DNA of 64,000 nucleotides from PALSA-1444 sp964291045 (lineage in GTDB: Bacteria > Chlamydiota > Chlamydiia > Chlamydiales > Rhabdochlamydiaceae). Of the stretch, positions 33,879 to 42,630 are shown one piece after another. The first letter of the stretch is position 1. The number at the start of each line of letters is the position of its first letter. The translations under genes and the position numbers were made by a program. Below the pieces are notes generated by a model. It made no database searches. It saw nothing but the letters and a program-made list of their open reading frames with translations, and was not told where the DNA came from. The stretch is taken from assembly GCF_964291045.1 (NCBI RefSeq), contig NZ_OZ197277.1, forward strand, positions 310,001 to 374,000, given 5' to 3'.

Positions 33879-36413
33879 TTACGTTTGTTTAGCCACTTTA
33901 GAGTGTCTTTCTGTTAAATGATCTAGAGAGGAGTTTTCATTTAAGGGGTCTAAATCATGATGCGTGATAGAGGGCTCAATACGGTAAAGTTTTTCAACTT
34001 GAACAGCTGCGCCGTATAAATCAACCCCTGCTTGAATGTATCTTTGCCTGAAGGCCGTGTAATCGTATATCACATTGTTATAGAGGACAGGTTGCTCTGG
34101 TTTATCTTGAAGATAAGGGCAGATATCATGAGGGAGCAGAGGGTGATGAAGAAGAGGGAGGTTGTCCCATGTAGGAATAGAGGTTTTTCTTTGATGCTCT
34201 TTCCAAGGATCCCAACTGTCTAAAAAAGCTTCAAAGGCAGACTCTTGCACCTCTTGTAAAACGTCTCTTCCGATGCCATCGATTTCCTCATCGGAAACCA
34301 TGACACATCTTCTAAAGAGCATGGTTTTTGTATCGATAGGAAGAGATAACATCTCTTGTAACCGAATATGAAAGGCCATAAACACTTCCACCTCATCCAC
34401 AAAAGAGAGCGTTTGAATATGGTTCCGGATTTTTTTATTAAGCTCTTCTAAGAGAAAAAAACCTCTTCCTAAGTTTTTCACCTCTTCAGAAGTTGCAGCT
34501 ACATGTTGAACTGTGCGGAGCTTTTGATAAAAACTAATGTCATCTAATGTGGCAATCACTCTGTCATCACAAGATGAGAGGCCTTGATGAATCAGAAAAG
34601 CAATAGGGAGGCACAGTTGTTCATCTTCTGCCATCAGCTGAATCACAGTAAGTATTCTTTTTGCAAGGACTCTTTTAGTCGCTCTATTTGCATAATCTGT
34701 TGTTCCTGTAAGGCGCATGAGAAAATCCAAAAGATTTTGATGATCTTGTACCTGAGTGAGTGTATGATGAATTTTACCACACATCTCTTCAACAGTGATG
34801 GGAAGAGTTTGCATAGCTTCTTCTTGCCAAAAGGTAACTGCCTCAAAAAGATCTGTAAATTGAGTGATGTATTCTTCTGCAGCATTTTCAGAAAAATGAA
34901 TGGTAATATCTGGATTATCTCCTACTGCTTCTTGCAATCTTAAAATCGTTGTCGGTGAAAGCCCGCATCCTGTCAAATCGATGATGCGTTTATTTCCGTC
35001 AGAAGAGAGGCCTAAAGTGGCAATCCAATTAGGTAGAGATGTGAGATGAGTACATCCGCTTAAATTTAAATTTCCCCCAACCTTCAGGGAGTGAGGTAGA
35101 GCGGTCATATTTGTGCAATAAGAGAGGTCAAGATCTCCTTCCACGGTTAAATCTGAGGGTAAGTGAGTAAGACTTGTGCACTCAGAAAGATTTAAGTTTT
35201 GATTTGCGATGAGTCCTTGAGGTAGAGCGGTAATATTTTTGCAAAGAGAGAGGTCAAGATCGCCATCTACCACTAAATCACTGGGTAAGTGAGTGAGACT
35301 TGTACACCCAAAAAGATTTAAGTCTTGACCCACGATCAACCCTTCAGGTAGAGCGGTAATACTTGTACAAAGAGAGAGGTCAAGATCCCCCTCTACCACT
35401 AAATCACGGGGGAGGTGAGCAAGGCGTGTGCATTCAGAAAGATTGAGATCTTGCCCCACGATCAACCCTTCAGGTAAAGCGGTAATATTTGTGCAGTGAG
35501 AGAGATTAAGATTTCCCTCTACCACTAAATCAACAGGGAGGTGGGTAAGATTTGTACACCTCGTGAGGATCAGATCTTGACTTGCTCTAAATCCTTGAGG
35601 TAGATCTGTAATACTTGTGCAATCAGAGAGGTCAAGATGACCCTCTACAACTAAATCTGAGGGGAGATGCGTAAGATTTGCGCTCCCAGCCATGAAAAGA
35701 TTTTGTTTTACCGTAAATCCTTTAGGTAAGGTCTTAAGAGCTAAGCAGCTCGTGAGAATAAAACTGCCTTCTACGACTAAATCATCAGGAAGATGGGTGA
35801 TATTAATGCAATTAATGATTTGAAAATACCCTGTGACTTTAAGACCCTTAGATAAAGTCGTAAGAGCTGTACAGTTAGTGAGAACAAGATCGCCCTCTAT
35901 TGTTAAATCAACAGGTAGATGTGTCAGGTGTTTGCAATTGATGAGGATGAGGTGCTGCTTGACTTTAAGTCCTGTGGGTAGGGCTGTGATACCTATGCAA
36001 TGAGAGAGATTCAGCGATCCCTCTATTTCTAATCGTTGAGGTAATAAAGAAAGGGAAGAGAGATGGGAAAAATCGACATTTCCTTTTACATAAAGTTGCT
36101 GAGGTAAAAAACAAAACGGATCTTCTGGAGCATGTAAAATCTCTTTCTGTAAGAATTGGGAAACAAAAGGAGCATCACAGGTAAGAGACCCTTCTATTTC
36201 AACATCTTTAGTCTGTAAAAGCAAAAATCCTTGAATATTTGAAGAAGAGAGTTTGATATTCCCTTGAATGAGAATACGCTTTGGTAAATGTTCTCCATTT
36301 GTCAGGTGATTGAGCTCTTCTGCTAAAAGCGTATAACGCTCATCTTGTTGATCTAACCCTAGTGATGGATGAAGAGAAGAAGAAGTGAGTGGCCAAATGT
36401 TTGAAAGATCCAT
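33879..36413 (-). CDS. Leucine-rich-repeat protein with C-terminal NEL E3 ubiquitin ligase domain (IpaH/SspH-like)
   Basis: An 844-residue putative type III effector. Residues 1-85 form an N-terminal module shared with the genes at 54614 and 60019. Residues about 85-505 hold 21-residue LRRs that alternate LPxDLxVEGxLxLS and LPxGLxVxxxLxLS. Residues about 505-844 match the NEL fold: GLSSCDDRV with catalytic Cys615 and Asp617, then FVDEVEVFMAFHIRL and a Trp-Pro-Trp-type SWDPWKEH segment, all as in IpaH. NEL enzymes transfer ubiquitin from host E2s to host targets bound by the LRR. No Sec signal is present, fitting type III export. The ATG is preceded by AGGAT. Confidence 0.88.
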   Translation of the reverse strand: MDLSNIWPLTSSSLHPSLGLDQQDERYTLLAEELNHLTNGEHLPKRILIQGNIKLSSSNIQGFLLLQTKDVEIEGSLTCDAPFVSQFLQKEILHAPEDPFCFLPQQLYVKGNVDFSHLSSLSLLPQRLEIEGSLNLSHCIGITALPTGLKVKQHLILINCKHLTHLPVDLTIEGDLVLTNCTALTTLSKGLKVTGYFQIINCINITHLPDDLVVEGSFILTSCLALKTLPKGFTVKQNLFMAGSANLTHLPSDLVVEGHLDLSDCTSITDLPQGFRASQDLILTRCTNLTHLPVDLVVEGNLNLSHCTNITALPEGLIVGQDLNLSECTRLAHLPRDLVVEGDLDLSLCTSITALPEGLIVGQDLNLFGCTSLTHLPSDLVVDGDLDLSLCKNITALPQGLIANQNLNLSECTSLTHLPSDLTVEGDLDLSYCTNMTALPHSLKVGGNLNLSGCTHLTSLPNWIATLGLSSDGNKRIIDLTGCGLSPTTILRLQEAVGDNPDITIHFSENAAEEYITQFTDLFEAVTFWQEEAMQTLPITVEEMCGKIHHTLTQVQDHQNLLDFLMRLTGTTDYANRATKRVLAKRILTVIQLMAEDEQLCLPIAFLIHQGLSSCDDRVIATLDDISFYQKLRTVQHVAATSEEVKNLGRGFFLLEELNKKIRNHIQTLSFVDEVEVFMAFHIRLQEMLSLPIDTKTMLFRRCVMVSDEEIDGIGRDVLQEVQESAFEAFLDSWDPWKEHQRKTSIPTWDNLPLLHHPLLPHDICPYLQDKPEQPVLYNNVIYDYTAFRQRYIQAGVDLYGAAVQVEKLYRIEPSITHHDLDPLNENSSLDHLTERHSKVAKQT

Positions 36414-36637
36414 AATAATCCTGAAAATTTTTCTTTAGTAAACCGTTTTACAATGCATTTTTTGCAAGAGGCGCTCTTATACACATAGGAGTATGAATTG
36501 ATAATAAGGGATTTTTCCATACAGCTTATTTTTTGTACATGATCCTATTCACTAGTAAAACAATTTATTTTAATTGTTTGCTGCTTTAGAGAATGAGCTA
36601 TTTCCCAAAATCTCCCTTCTCGTAGTATACTACTTTC

Positions 36638-38746
36638 ATGTTAATGCATTTAAATCCTGAGCAGCAGCAAGCTGTCTATCATATTGAAGGGCCAGCACTG
36701 ATCATTGCAGGCGCTGGATCTGGAAAAACCCGGGTGGTAACCCACCGTATTTCCCATCTCATTGAAAAGGGAGTTCCCTCTGATGAAATCTTAGCTGTGA
36801 CCTTTACGAATAAAGCAGCTGGTGAAATGAGAAAGCGGGTGCAAGAAAGCTCAAATCATTTGGTGCTAACCTGTACATTTCATAGTCTTGGAGCAAAGAT
36901 TTTAAGAGAGTCTATTTCTCATTTAGGGTACGATGCAGATTTTACGATCTATGATGAAGATGATAGTGAGAAGTGTTTAAAAGAGTGCTTAATCTCTTTA
37001 AATCTGCAAGGGGATAAAGCTATACTTAAAAACTTTCGCAGCCAAATTTCTGCCTGTAAAAATGGTCTTTTGTCTCCTGAGGATCTAGCTAAAGAAGATT
37101 CTACAGCTGGAGCTGTCTATGCACTGTATCAAAACCATTTAAAATCCGCAAATAGCGCCGACTTTGATGATCTTCTCTACTTGCCAATTCAGCTTTTTAA
37201 AGAACATCCAGATGTTCTTGCCCTATATCAAAAGAGATGGTCATTTATTTTAATCGATGAGTATCAAGATACCAACCACGCTCAGCATGCGCTCATTAAA
37301 CTGCTCTCAGCTCACCATAAAAATGTGTTTGCAGTAGGGGACCCGGATCAATCGATCTACTCTTGGCGAGGCGCCAATGTCGATAACATCTTAAATTTTG
37401 AAGAAGACTTTCCTGGATCTATTATCATCGCTTTGGAACAAAACTACCGAAGTCCCTCAACGATTTTAAGCGCTGCTAACGCGCTCATTAGCCATAACCC
37501 AGCTCACTATGATAAAAAGTTATGGAGCACTCTTGGAAAGGGGCCCAATGTGGGGATTTATACCGCACAATCGGATCATCAAGAGGCAGAGTTTGTTGCG
37601 CAAAAAGTTGCGGAATATCAAACAAAGTTCTCTTTAGATGACTGCGTTGTGTTTTATAGAACGCACTCTCAATCCCGTGTATTAGAAGATACGTTTTTGA
37701 AGAAAAGAATACCTTATGTGATTGTGGGAGGGCTCTCTTTTTATCAACGAAGAGAAATTAAAGATATTTTAGCTCTTTTAAGAATGAGCCTTAAAGGAAA
37801 CGACTTCATCGCTTTTTCAAGAACAGTCAATATTCCTAAACGAGGACTTGGAGAAAAAACTCTTCAAAAGATTAGAGATGCAGCTGTCATGACAAGTACC
37901 CCTCTCATGGTGTATTGTCAAAAACTTATTCAAGGAGATACAGATCTCTCCATTTCTGCAAGGCAGCTTCAAGGGCTTAAAGAATATACCGAGATGATGA
38001 CATCGCTTAATCAAATGGTTAGAGATAACATCTCACTTCATACACTTGTGAAAGAAGTGATTGAAAGATCTCGCTATGAAATCTATCTTAAGGAAGATCC
38101 TGAGACGATGGTAGAGCGGCAAGAAAACATCAATGAGTTTTTGATCAAATCAGCTGAATGGGAGCTTGAAAACCCAGGGCAAACGCTTGCGGATTTCTTA
38201 GAAGAGCTCACATTAAAGTCATCAATGGATGAGGCTAAAGATGATGGATATAGCCTCCGGCTTATGACCCTTCATAATAGTAAAGGGCTAGAGTTTCCCA
38301 TCGTCTTTTTAGTCGGTATGGAAGAAGAGATTTTCCCTCACATTAATAGCTTAGGGAGTGAAACGGCTATTCAAGAAGAAAGGCGGCTTTGCTATGTCGG
38401 AATGACAAGAGCTAAAGCGTCTTTATATCTTTCTTGCTCAAGGACGAGGTTCCTTTGGGGAGGCGCTAAAATGATGAGACCCAGCCGCTTCCTCTCTGAA
38501 ATTCCTTCTGAATATACAAGAGATTTAAGCCCAAGAAGCTACACAAGGGACTCATCAGGCAGTGAAGATCTCTTACGCGGAGATGAGGTGATTCATAAAG
38601 ACTTTGGAAGAGGCATCATTCAAAAGTCTTATCAAACATCTCTTGGACTTACCTATGATGTTTTTTTTCCAAATACACAAAAAATGTATAGCCTCATTGC
38701 AAAGTATGCAAAACTTGTGAAGAGTGAAGAGAGCGATTTTTATTAA
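36638..38746 (+). CDS. uvrD: UvrD/PcrA-family superfamily 1 DNA helicase
   Basis: A 702-residue 3'-5' helicase for nucleotide excision and mismatch repair and for clearing replication blocks. All SF1 motifs are seen: NPEQQQAV (Q motif), GAGSGKTR Walker A at about 24-32, TFTNKAAGEM, IDEYQDTN Walker B, VGDPDQSIYSWRGA, LEQNYRS, TLHNSKGLEFP and YVGMTRA. It ends with a short Tudor-like tail (GDEVIHKDFGRGII) that contacts RNA polymerase in PcrA. In C. trachomatis uvrD (CT608) is next to rpoN (CT609). Here a 2.5-kb accessory insert separates them. Confidence 0.96.
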   Translation: MLMHLNPEQQQAVYHIEGPALIIAGAGSGKTRVVTHRISHLIEKGVPSDEILAVTFTNKAAGEMRKRVQESSNHLVLTCTFHSLGAKILRESISHLGYDADFTIYDEDDSEKCLKECLISLNLQGDKAILKNFRSQISACKNGLLSPEDLAKEDSTAGAVYALYQNHLKSANSADFDDLLYLPIQLFKEHPDVLALYQKRWSFILIDEYQDTNHAQHALIKLLSAHHKNVFAVGDPDQSIYSWRGANVDNILNFEEDFPGSIIIALEQNYRSPSTILSAANALISHNPAHYDKKLWSTLGKGPNVGIYTAQSDHQEAEFVAQKVAEYQTKFSLDDCVVFYRTHSQSRVLEDTFLKKRIPYVIVGGLSFYQRREIKDILALLRMSLKGNDFIAFSRTVNIPKRGLGEKTLQKIRDAAVMTSTPLMVYCQKLIQGDTDLSISARQLQGLKEYTEMMTSLNQMVRDNISLHTLVKEVIERSRYEIYLKEDPETMVERQENINEFLIKSAEWELENPGQTLADFLEELTLKSSMDEAKDDGYSLRLMTLHNSKGLEFPIVFLVGMEEEIFPHINSLGSETAIQEERRLCYVGMTRAKASLYLSCSRTRFLWGGAKMMRPSRFLSEIPSEYTRDLSPRSYTRDSSGSEDLLRGDEVIHKDFGRGIIQKSYQTSLGLTYDVFFPNTQKMYSLIAKYAKLVKSEESDFY

Positions 38747-39024
38747 AAGAGATCATCCTGTAAGCGAGGTGTCTTCTAATAAAAGGACTCTCTCTTGAAG
38801 TGTCATGCATTTATCTCTTAACTTACAAAGAAGGAAGGGTTTAACGTTTCTCTCTTTTTAAGTTGACTTATCCTCTTTTTGAGCATCAGACACTTCTTTT
38901 GATCTCATGTCTTTGATAGAAAAAGAGCTACTTATCTTTCTTTATCGATAAAATGGAAAATGCTGTAGACTCTTTAAACTTTTAGCACTAATTTTTTTTG
39001 AAAAATAATTTTTACGGATATATT

Positions 39025-39432
39025 ATGGAATATGAACGAGTTAAAAAATTTTCAGATAAAGACTTTCGCAGATTTACAGGAATGCAAAGAAGTGCGTTTG
39101 AAAAGATGATAGAGATCTTGCAAGAGGCAAACTTAAAGAAAAAAAGTCAGCTGCCTGTAGGGGATCAATTACTCATGGCTTTAGAATATATTCGGCAGCA
39201 TAGAACCTATTTGCATATAGCCGTGGACTATGGAGTTAGTGAAACTGTTGCCCGTAAGATGATACATTGGGTAGAAGATACGTTAATCCAAGATCCTGTA
39301 TTTGCATCCCTAAAAAACAAAGTACGTTTAAAAAGTGATATCGAATATGAAGTTTTCGTGATAAAGGATACAAAAACTCTTCTAGAATATTTTGAAGAAA
39401 ATGAGATGGAATCAGATCCGTACCCAGAATGA
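39025..39432 (+). pseudogene. Remnant of an IS5-superfamily transposase (N-terminal HTH part)
   Basis: About 135 residues that look like the first part of a two-frame IS transposase. SDKDFRRFTGMQRSAFEKM is followed by a helix-turn-helix region (LLMALEYIRQHRTYLHIAVDYGVSETVARKMIHW, in two pieces), as in HTH_Tnp_4 proteins. The DDE catalytic part is missing: the frame ends in an acidic tail after VFVIKDTK, and the next bases hold no orfB. An upstream TTG at 38998 is possible, but ATG 39025 fits the family start. It marks a past insertion between uvrD and rpoN. Confidence 0.7.
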
Positions 39433-39572
39433 AGATGATCGAGCCCTTCTTAGGTTCTTTAAATTCCCTCAATTCTTCTCTACATTCAAAATAAAATACT
39501 GCTTAAACTTCTTCACAACTCTTTCACCCAATAGATAGATACCAAACGCTCTTAGCATCATTTTTTGAGGTA

Positions 39573-39625
39573 AAAATGTAACAGAAATGCCCATTTGCAA
39601 CTAATGGGTATTTCTGTTACATTTT
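39573..39625. promoter_or_regulatory. 23-bp inverted repeat upstream of the abiE operon, candidate operator
   Basis: The arms at 39573-39595 and 39603-39625 are complementary at 22 of 23 positions with one G-T pair and a 7-base loop (AAAATGTAACAGAAAT and its mirror). The right arm ends 5 bases before the GTG start of the antitoxin gene. AbiEi antitoxins are known to bind inverted repeats in their own promoter; this dyad is the obvious candidate. A hairpin in the leader RNA is the alternative. Confidence 0.6.
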
Positions 39626-39630
39626 AGAAT

Positions 39631-40227
39631 GTGATCAAATCAAAATATTCTGAAGCTTTTAGAGCTCTTTCCAAAAAAGAAGTTTTTTCTTCCGCAGAGG
39701 GGAGAGAGGCAGGAATGCCTCCTCGTATGCTGAGTTATTTCTGCTCTAAGGGGATAATAGAGAAGATTTGCCACGGGATATATAAAATCAAAAATCTGGA
39801 TTTTGGTGCGGCATTTGAATGGGAAGAGTTAGCACTCACTGCTTTAAGTATTCCCAAAGGGGTCATCTGTCTCATTTCAGCTCTTTGTTATTACGATTTA
39901 ACAGATGAAATCATGAGGGAATTTTGGATTGCAATTCCCCATGAAAAAGCTGCTCCTTCTAGAGAAAATAGCCGTATTATTCGGATGCGTAACAGTTCTT
40001 TTGGTCAAATCACCATCAAAATGGGCAGCAGTCATGTTAAAATCTTTGATAGAGAGCGAACGGTTGTTGATGCCTTTCGCTTTCTAGACAAAGAAACGGC
40101 TTTGAAAGCTCTAAAAAACTATTTAAAGGGAAGTCAAGAAAGTAAGCCTGATATCGATAAACTTCTTGAGTATGCAAAAAAGCTAAGAGTTGATTTAATC
40201 CCTTATATTTCGGCATTTATCTTATGA
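39631..40227 (+). CDS. abiEi: AbiEi-family antitoxin (type IV toxin-antitoxin, autorepressor)
   Basis: A 198-residue protein. An N-terminal winged-helix domain (residues about 10-55: LSKKEVFSSAEGREAGMPPRMLSYFCSKG, in two pieces, ending in GIYKI) is followed by the AbiEi antitoxin domain (LALTALSIPKGVICLISAL, FWIAIPHEKAAP, DRERTVVDAFRF). AbiEi binds its own promoter and counteracts the AbiEii nucleotidyltransferase. The start is GTG 39631, just after a large inverted repeat. It overlaps the toxin gene by 4 bases (ATGA). Such modules abort phage infection or stabilise mobile DNA. Confidence 0.88.
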   Translation: MIKSKYSEAFRALSKKEVFSSAEGREAGMPPRMLSYFCSKGIIEKICHGIYKIKNLDFGAAFEWEELALTALSIPKGVICLISALCYYDLTDEIMREFWIAIPHEKAAPSRENSRIIRMRNSSFGQITIKMGSSHVKIFDRERTVVDAFRFLDKETALKALKNYLKGSQESKPDIDKLLEYAKKLRVDLIPYISAFIL

Positions 40228-41084
40228 AATCTGCAATTGAACAATCTATCAAAGAAAAAATCAAGGCCCTTGCCTCAGAAAGAAATTCAACATTTGTAGA
40301 GTTATGGAGAAATTTGATTCTAGAGCGATTATTAACACGGCTATCAAACTCTTCCTACAAAGAAAAATTCATTTTAAAGGGAGGCACTTTACTTGCAAAG
40401 TACATCGATATCGGAAGAGAAACACAAGATCTTGATTTTTTTATTCAAAAATTATCAAACACAGAACAAGCTTTGAAGGGTATTTTACAAGCGATTTGTG
40501 ATGTTGAGGTTGATGATAGCTTTTCCTTTGAAGTGATGAAAATTAAAGTTCTTGACCATTCCCAGCTTGCATATACAGGTGCTGAAATCACTCTACAGGC
40601 GGTATTTGGCGCTACAAAAACAGTGATACGCATGGACTTAGGTTTTGGAGATAGTGTAGAACCGATTGAACATCAGATCGACTTAACGGCGACATCAAAA
40701 GGGCCTCTATTTGAAAGTAGTATTTCTTTATATTGTTATCCAAAGGAATTCATTTTTGCAGAAAAGCTAGAGACAGTTGTTTTTCGAGGGAAAGGAAACA
40801 CCCGGATGAAAGACTTCCATGATCTTTATTCTCTAGTCCAATTAGGTATTTCTGATCAAGAGCTTCTTCAAAGAGCTATTCAGCTGGTTTTTCACCACAG
40901 AAAGACTTCTCTTAAAAAACTCCCTATTTTCTTTGAAATAGATGCTTTTGAAATATTAGAAAAAAATTGGAGCGCCTATCTCAAAAAAATCCAATTAAAG
41001 AAAGAGAGACTAAGACCGCCTGAATCCATCAAGGATGTCATTTTAGCTGTAAATCGGTGGCTAGAAGAAAATAAACTTTTCTAA
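40224..41084 (+). CDS. abiEii: AbiEii/AbiGii-family nucleotidyltransferase toxin
   Basis: A 286-residue DNA polymerase beta-like nucleotidyltransferase. Motif I is FILKGGTLLAKYIDIGRETQDLDFF, given in order as GGTLL then T-x-DLDFF with the two metal-binding aspartates. A third acidic strand (TVIRMDLGFGD) and a Lys-rich motif (EKLETVVFRGKGNTRMKDFHDLY, in two parts EKLETV and RMKDFHDLY) match the family. Homologues such as MenT add nucleotides to tRNA 3' ends; older work showed GTP binding. All key residues are present, so it should be active. Confidence 0.9.
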   Translation: MKSAIEQSIKEKIKALASERNSTFVELWRNLILERLLTRLSNSSYKEKFILKGGTLLAKYIDIGRETQDLDFFIQKLSNTEQALKGILQAICDVEVDDSFSFEVMKIKVLDHSQLAYTGAEITLQAVFGATKTVIRMDLGFGDSVEPIEHQIDLTATSKGPLFESSISLYCYPKEFIFAEKLETVVFRGKGNTRMKDFHDLYSLVQLGISDQELLQRAIQLVFHHRKTSLKKLPIFFEIDAFEILEKNWSAYLKKIQLKKERLRPPESIKDVILAVNRWLEENKLF

Positions 41085-41293
41085 CTATTTTTCCTTAAGT
41101 ATTTTAAAGTAAAAAACGTTTTATCATTTTCATTTGAAATACCACATCATCTCCTTAAGATTTGCAAATAGCTTAAGCCCTTTTTTAAGTGTCATGCTCA
41201 TTAAGCAAATCAAGATAGATTTTAAAAGGGCACCACCTTGAATTGACATTTTATCTTCTATTTAGTAGGAGAGGGATTTAAGGGGGAGCTTTC

Positions 41294-42568
41294 ATGGAAC
41301 TTAAAATGACAGTGAAAATGAAACCTGAGCTGGGATTATTTATCACGCCTGCCTTAAAAGAGGCGCTTCAAGTGCTAGCCATGCCGCTTTCCTCTCTTGA
41401 GGCGTGGATAGAAAAGCAGCTCGAAGAAAACCCAGCGCTAACGCGTAGTGAAGCTGTTTACCCCCATTTAGAAGAGCCCTATATTCTACATCATACAAGA
41501 AAAAGACAAGAAATTTTTCAAAAAGAAGATTTGGCATATCAATATCCGTGCCTGATTGAAGGGATTGCAAATCCTGCAAAAACGCTTCAAGAAGAGCTTT
41601 TATCACAAGGAAGAGAGCTTTCTCTCTCTCATAGGGATAGAGCTGAATTAGAAGAGCTCATTTATCAGCTAGATGATAGAGGTTTTTTAGCAGAAGAGCT
41701 TCAATCTCATCCACTCACACCTCTTTTACACACCTTTGATCCTGTGGGTGTTGGAGCCTCTAGCTTAAGGCACTGCCTGTTACTCCAACTCAAGAGACTG
41801 GGAAAAGAAAAAAGAGAAGCCTTTAAGATCATTCAGCATTACTACAATGAGTTACTTCAAGGCAAACTAATCACTATTGCAGAAGGGCTTGATTGCTCTT
41901 TGAAGGAATTACGCAGCATCATTCAAGAAGATCTTGCCTCTCTTTGTTTAAATCCGGCTAAATCTTTTCACCGTGATGTGATGCCTGTTGAAATGCCTGA
42001 TGCATTTATCAGTTACCATGAGGGTAAGTGGATGATTGAGCTCAATGAACAGCTCACTTCTTTTCATATTAACCAAGATGCTGTTTTTGAGGGGAGTCAC
42101 TTTAAAAAATCAGCACTTTGGGTGCAAGAGATGATTTCAAGAAGAGGGATGATCTTAAGGAAAATTATTGGATGGGCTCTTGAAAAACAAAGAGACTTTT
42201 TTGAGGGAAGAGCCTCTGTTTTAACACCGCTCACATTACAAACAGCTGCAAAAGAACTCTCTTTACATTTATCCACCATCTCTAGAGGGGTTAAAGATAA
42301 ATACCTCTCACTCCCTACAGGAATTTTTCCGCTGAGAGCGTTTTTTGTGAGAAAGAGCTTATCTGAAAAGATGTCACATGACGCGCTCAAAACAAAGATA
42401 CTTTATTTTGTTAAACAGGAGAGTTTGTTATCGCCGCTTTCTGATCAAAAGATCGCAGATCAACTTGTATTAGAAGGCATTGCATGTTCAAGAAGGGTCG
42501 TAACAAAGTACAGAAAAAAGCTAGATATTCCTTGCGCTTCTAAAAGACGAAGAAGAGATTTTGTATAG
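41294..42568 (+). CDS. rpoN: RNA polymerase sigma-54 factor
   Basis: A 424-residue alternative sigma factor that needs an AtoC/NtrC-type activator and recognises -24/-12 promoters. Region I (PALKEALQVLAMPLSSLEAWI) is at the N-terminus. The core-binding domain is central. Near the C-terminus is an HTH-like element (TLQTAAKELSLHLSTISRGVKDKYL, in part) and the RpoN box RRVVTKYRKKLDIP. In Chlamydia RpoN is driven by the CtcB/CtcC two-component system and controls a small late regulon. It is slightly shorter than E. coli RpoN (477), mostly in region II. Confidence 0.96.
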   Translation: MELKMTVKMKPELGLFITPALKEALQVLAMPLSSLEAWIEKQLEENPALTRSEAVYPHLEEPYILHHTRKRQEIFQKEDLAYQYPCLIEGIANPAKTLQEELLSQGRELSLSHRDRAELEELIYQLDDRGFLAEELQSHPLTPLLHTFDPVGVGASSLRHCLLLQLKRLGKEKREAFKIIQHYYNELLQGKLITIAEGLDCSLKELRSIIQEDLASLCLNPAKSFHRDVMPVEMPDAFISYHEGKWMIELNEQLTSFHINQDAVFEGSHFKKSALWVQEMISRRGMILRKIIGWALEKQRDFFEGRASVLTPLTLQTAAKELSLHLSTISRGVKDKYLSLPTGIFPLRAFFVRKSLSEKMSHDALKTKILYFVKQESLLSPLSDQKIADQLVLEGIACSRRVVTKYRKKLDIPCASKRRRRDFV

Positions 42569-42586
42569 AGGAAGAGTTAGTCAAAA

Positions 42587-42619
42587 AAAAGAGCTGATCT
42601 TTTTTAGATCAGCTCTTTT
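42587..42619. terminator. Bidirectional terminator between rpoN and tig
   Basis: AAAAGAGCTGATCT at 42587-42600 pairs perfectly with its complement at 42606-42619, with a 5-base T loop. A-runs and T-runs on both sides serve the convergent genes. Confidence 0.88.
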
Positions 42620-42630
42620 AAGAGTAAAAG

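Noticed and set aside
34584..34943. 119-codon plus-strand frame opposite the NEL domain
   Set aside because: It lies wholly within the well-supported LRR-NEL gene and reads like reverse-complement shadow sequence.
39478..39570. 30-codon minus-strand frame beside the transposase remnant
   Set aside because: Too short, no ribosome site and no recognisable similarity to the missing transposase half.
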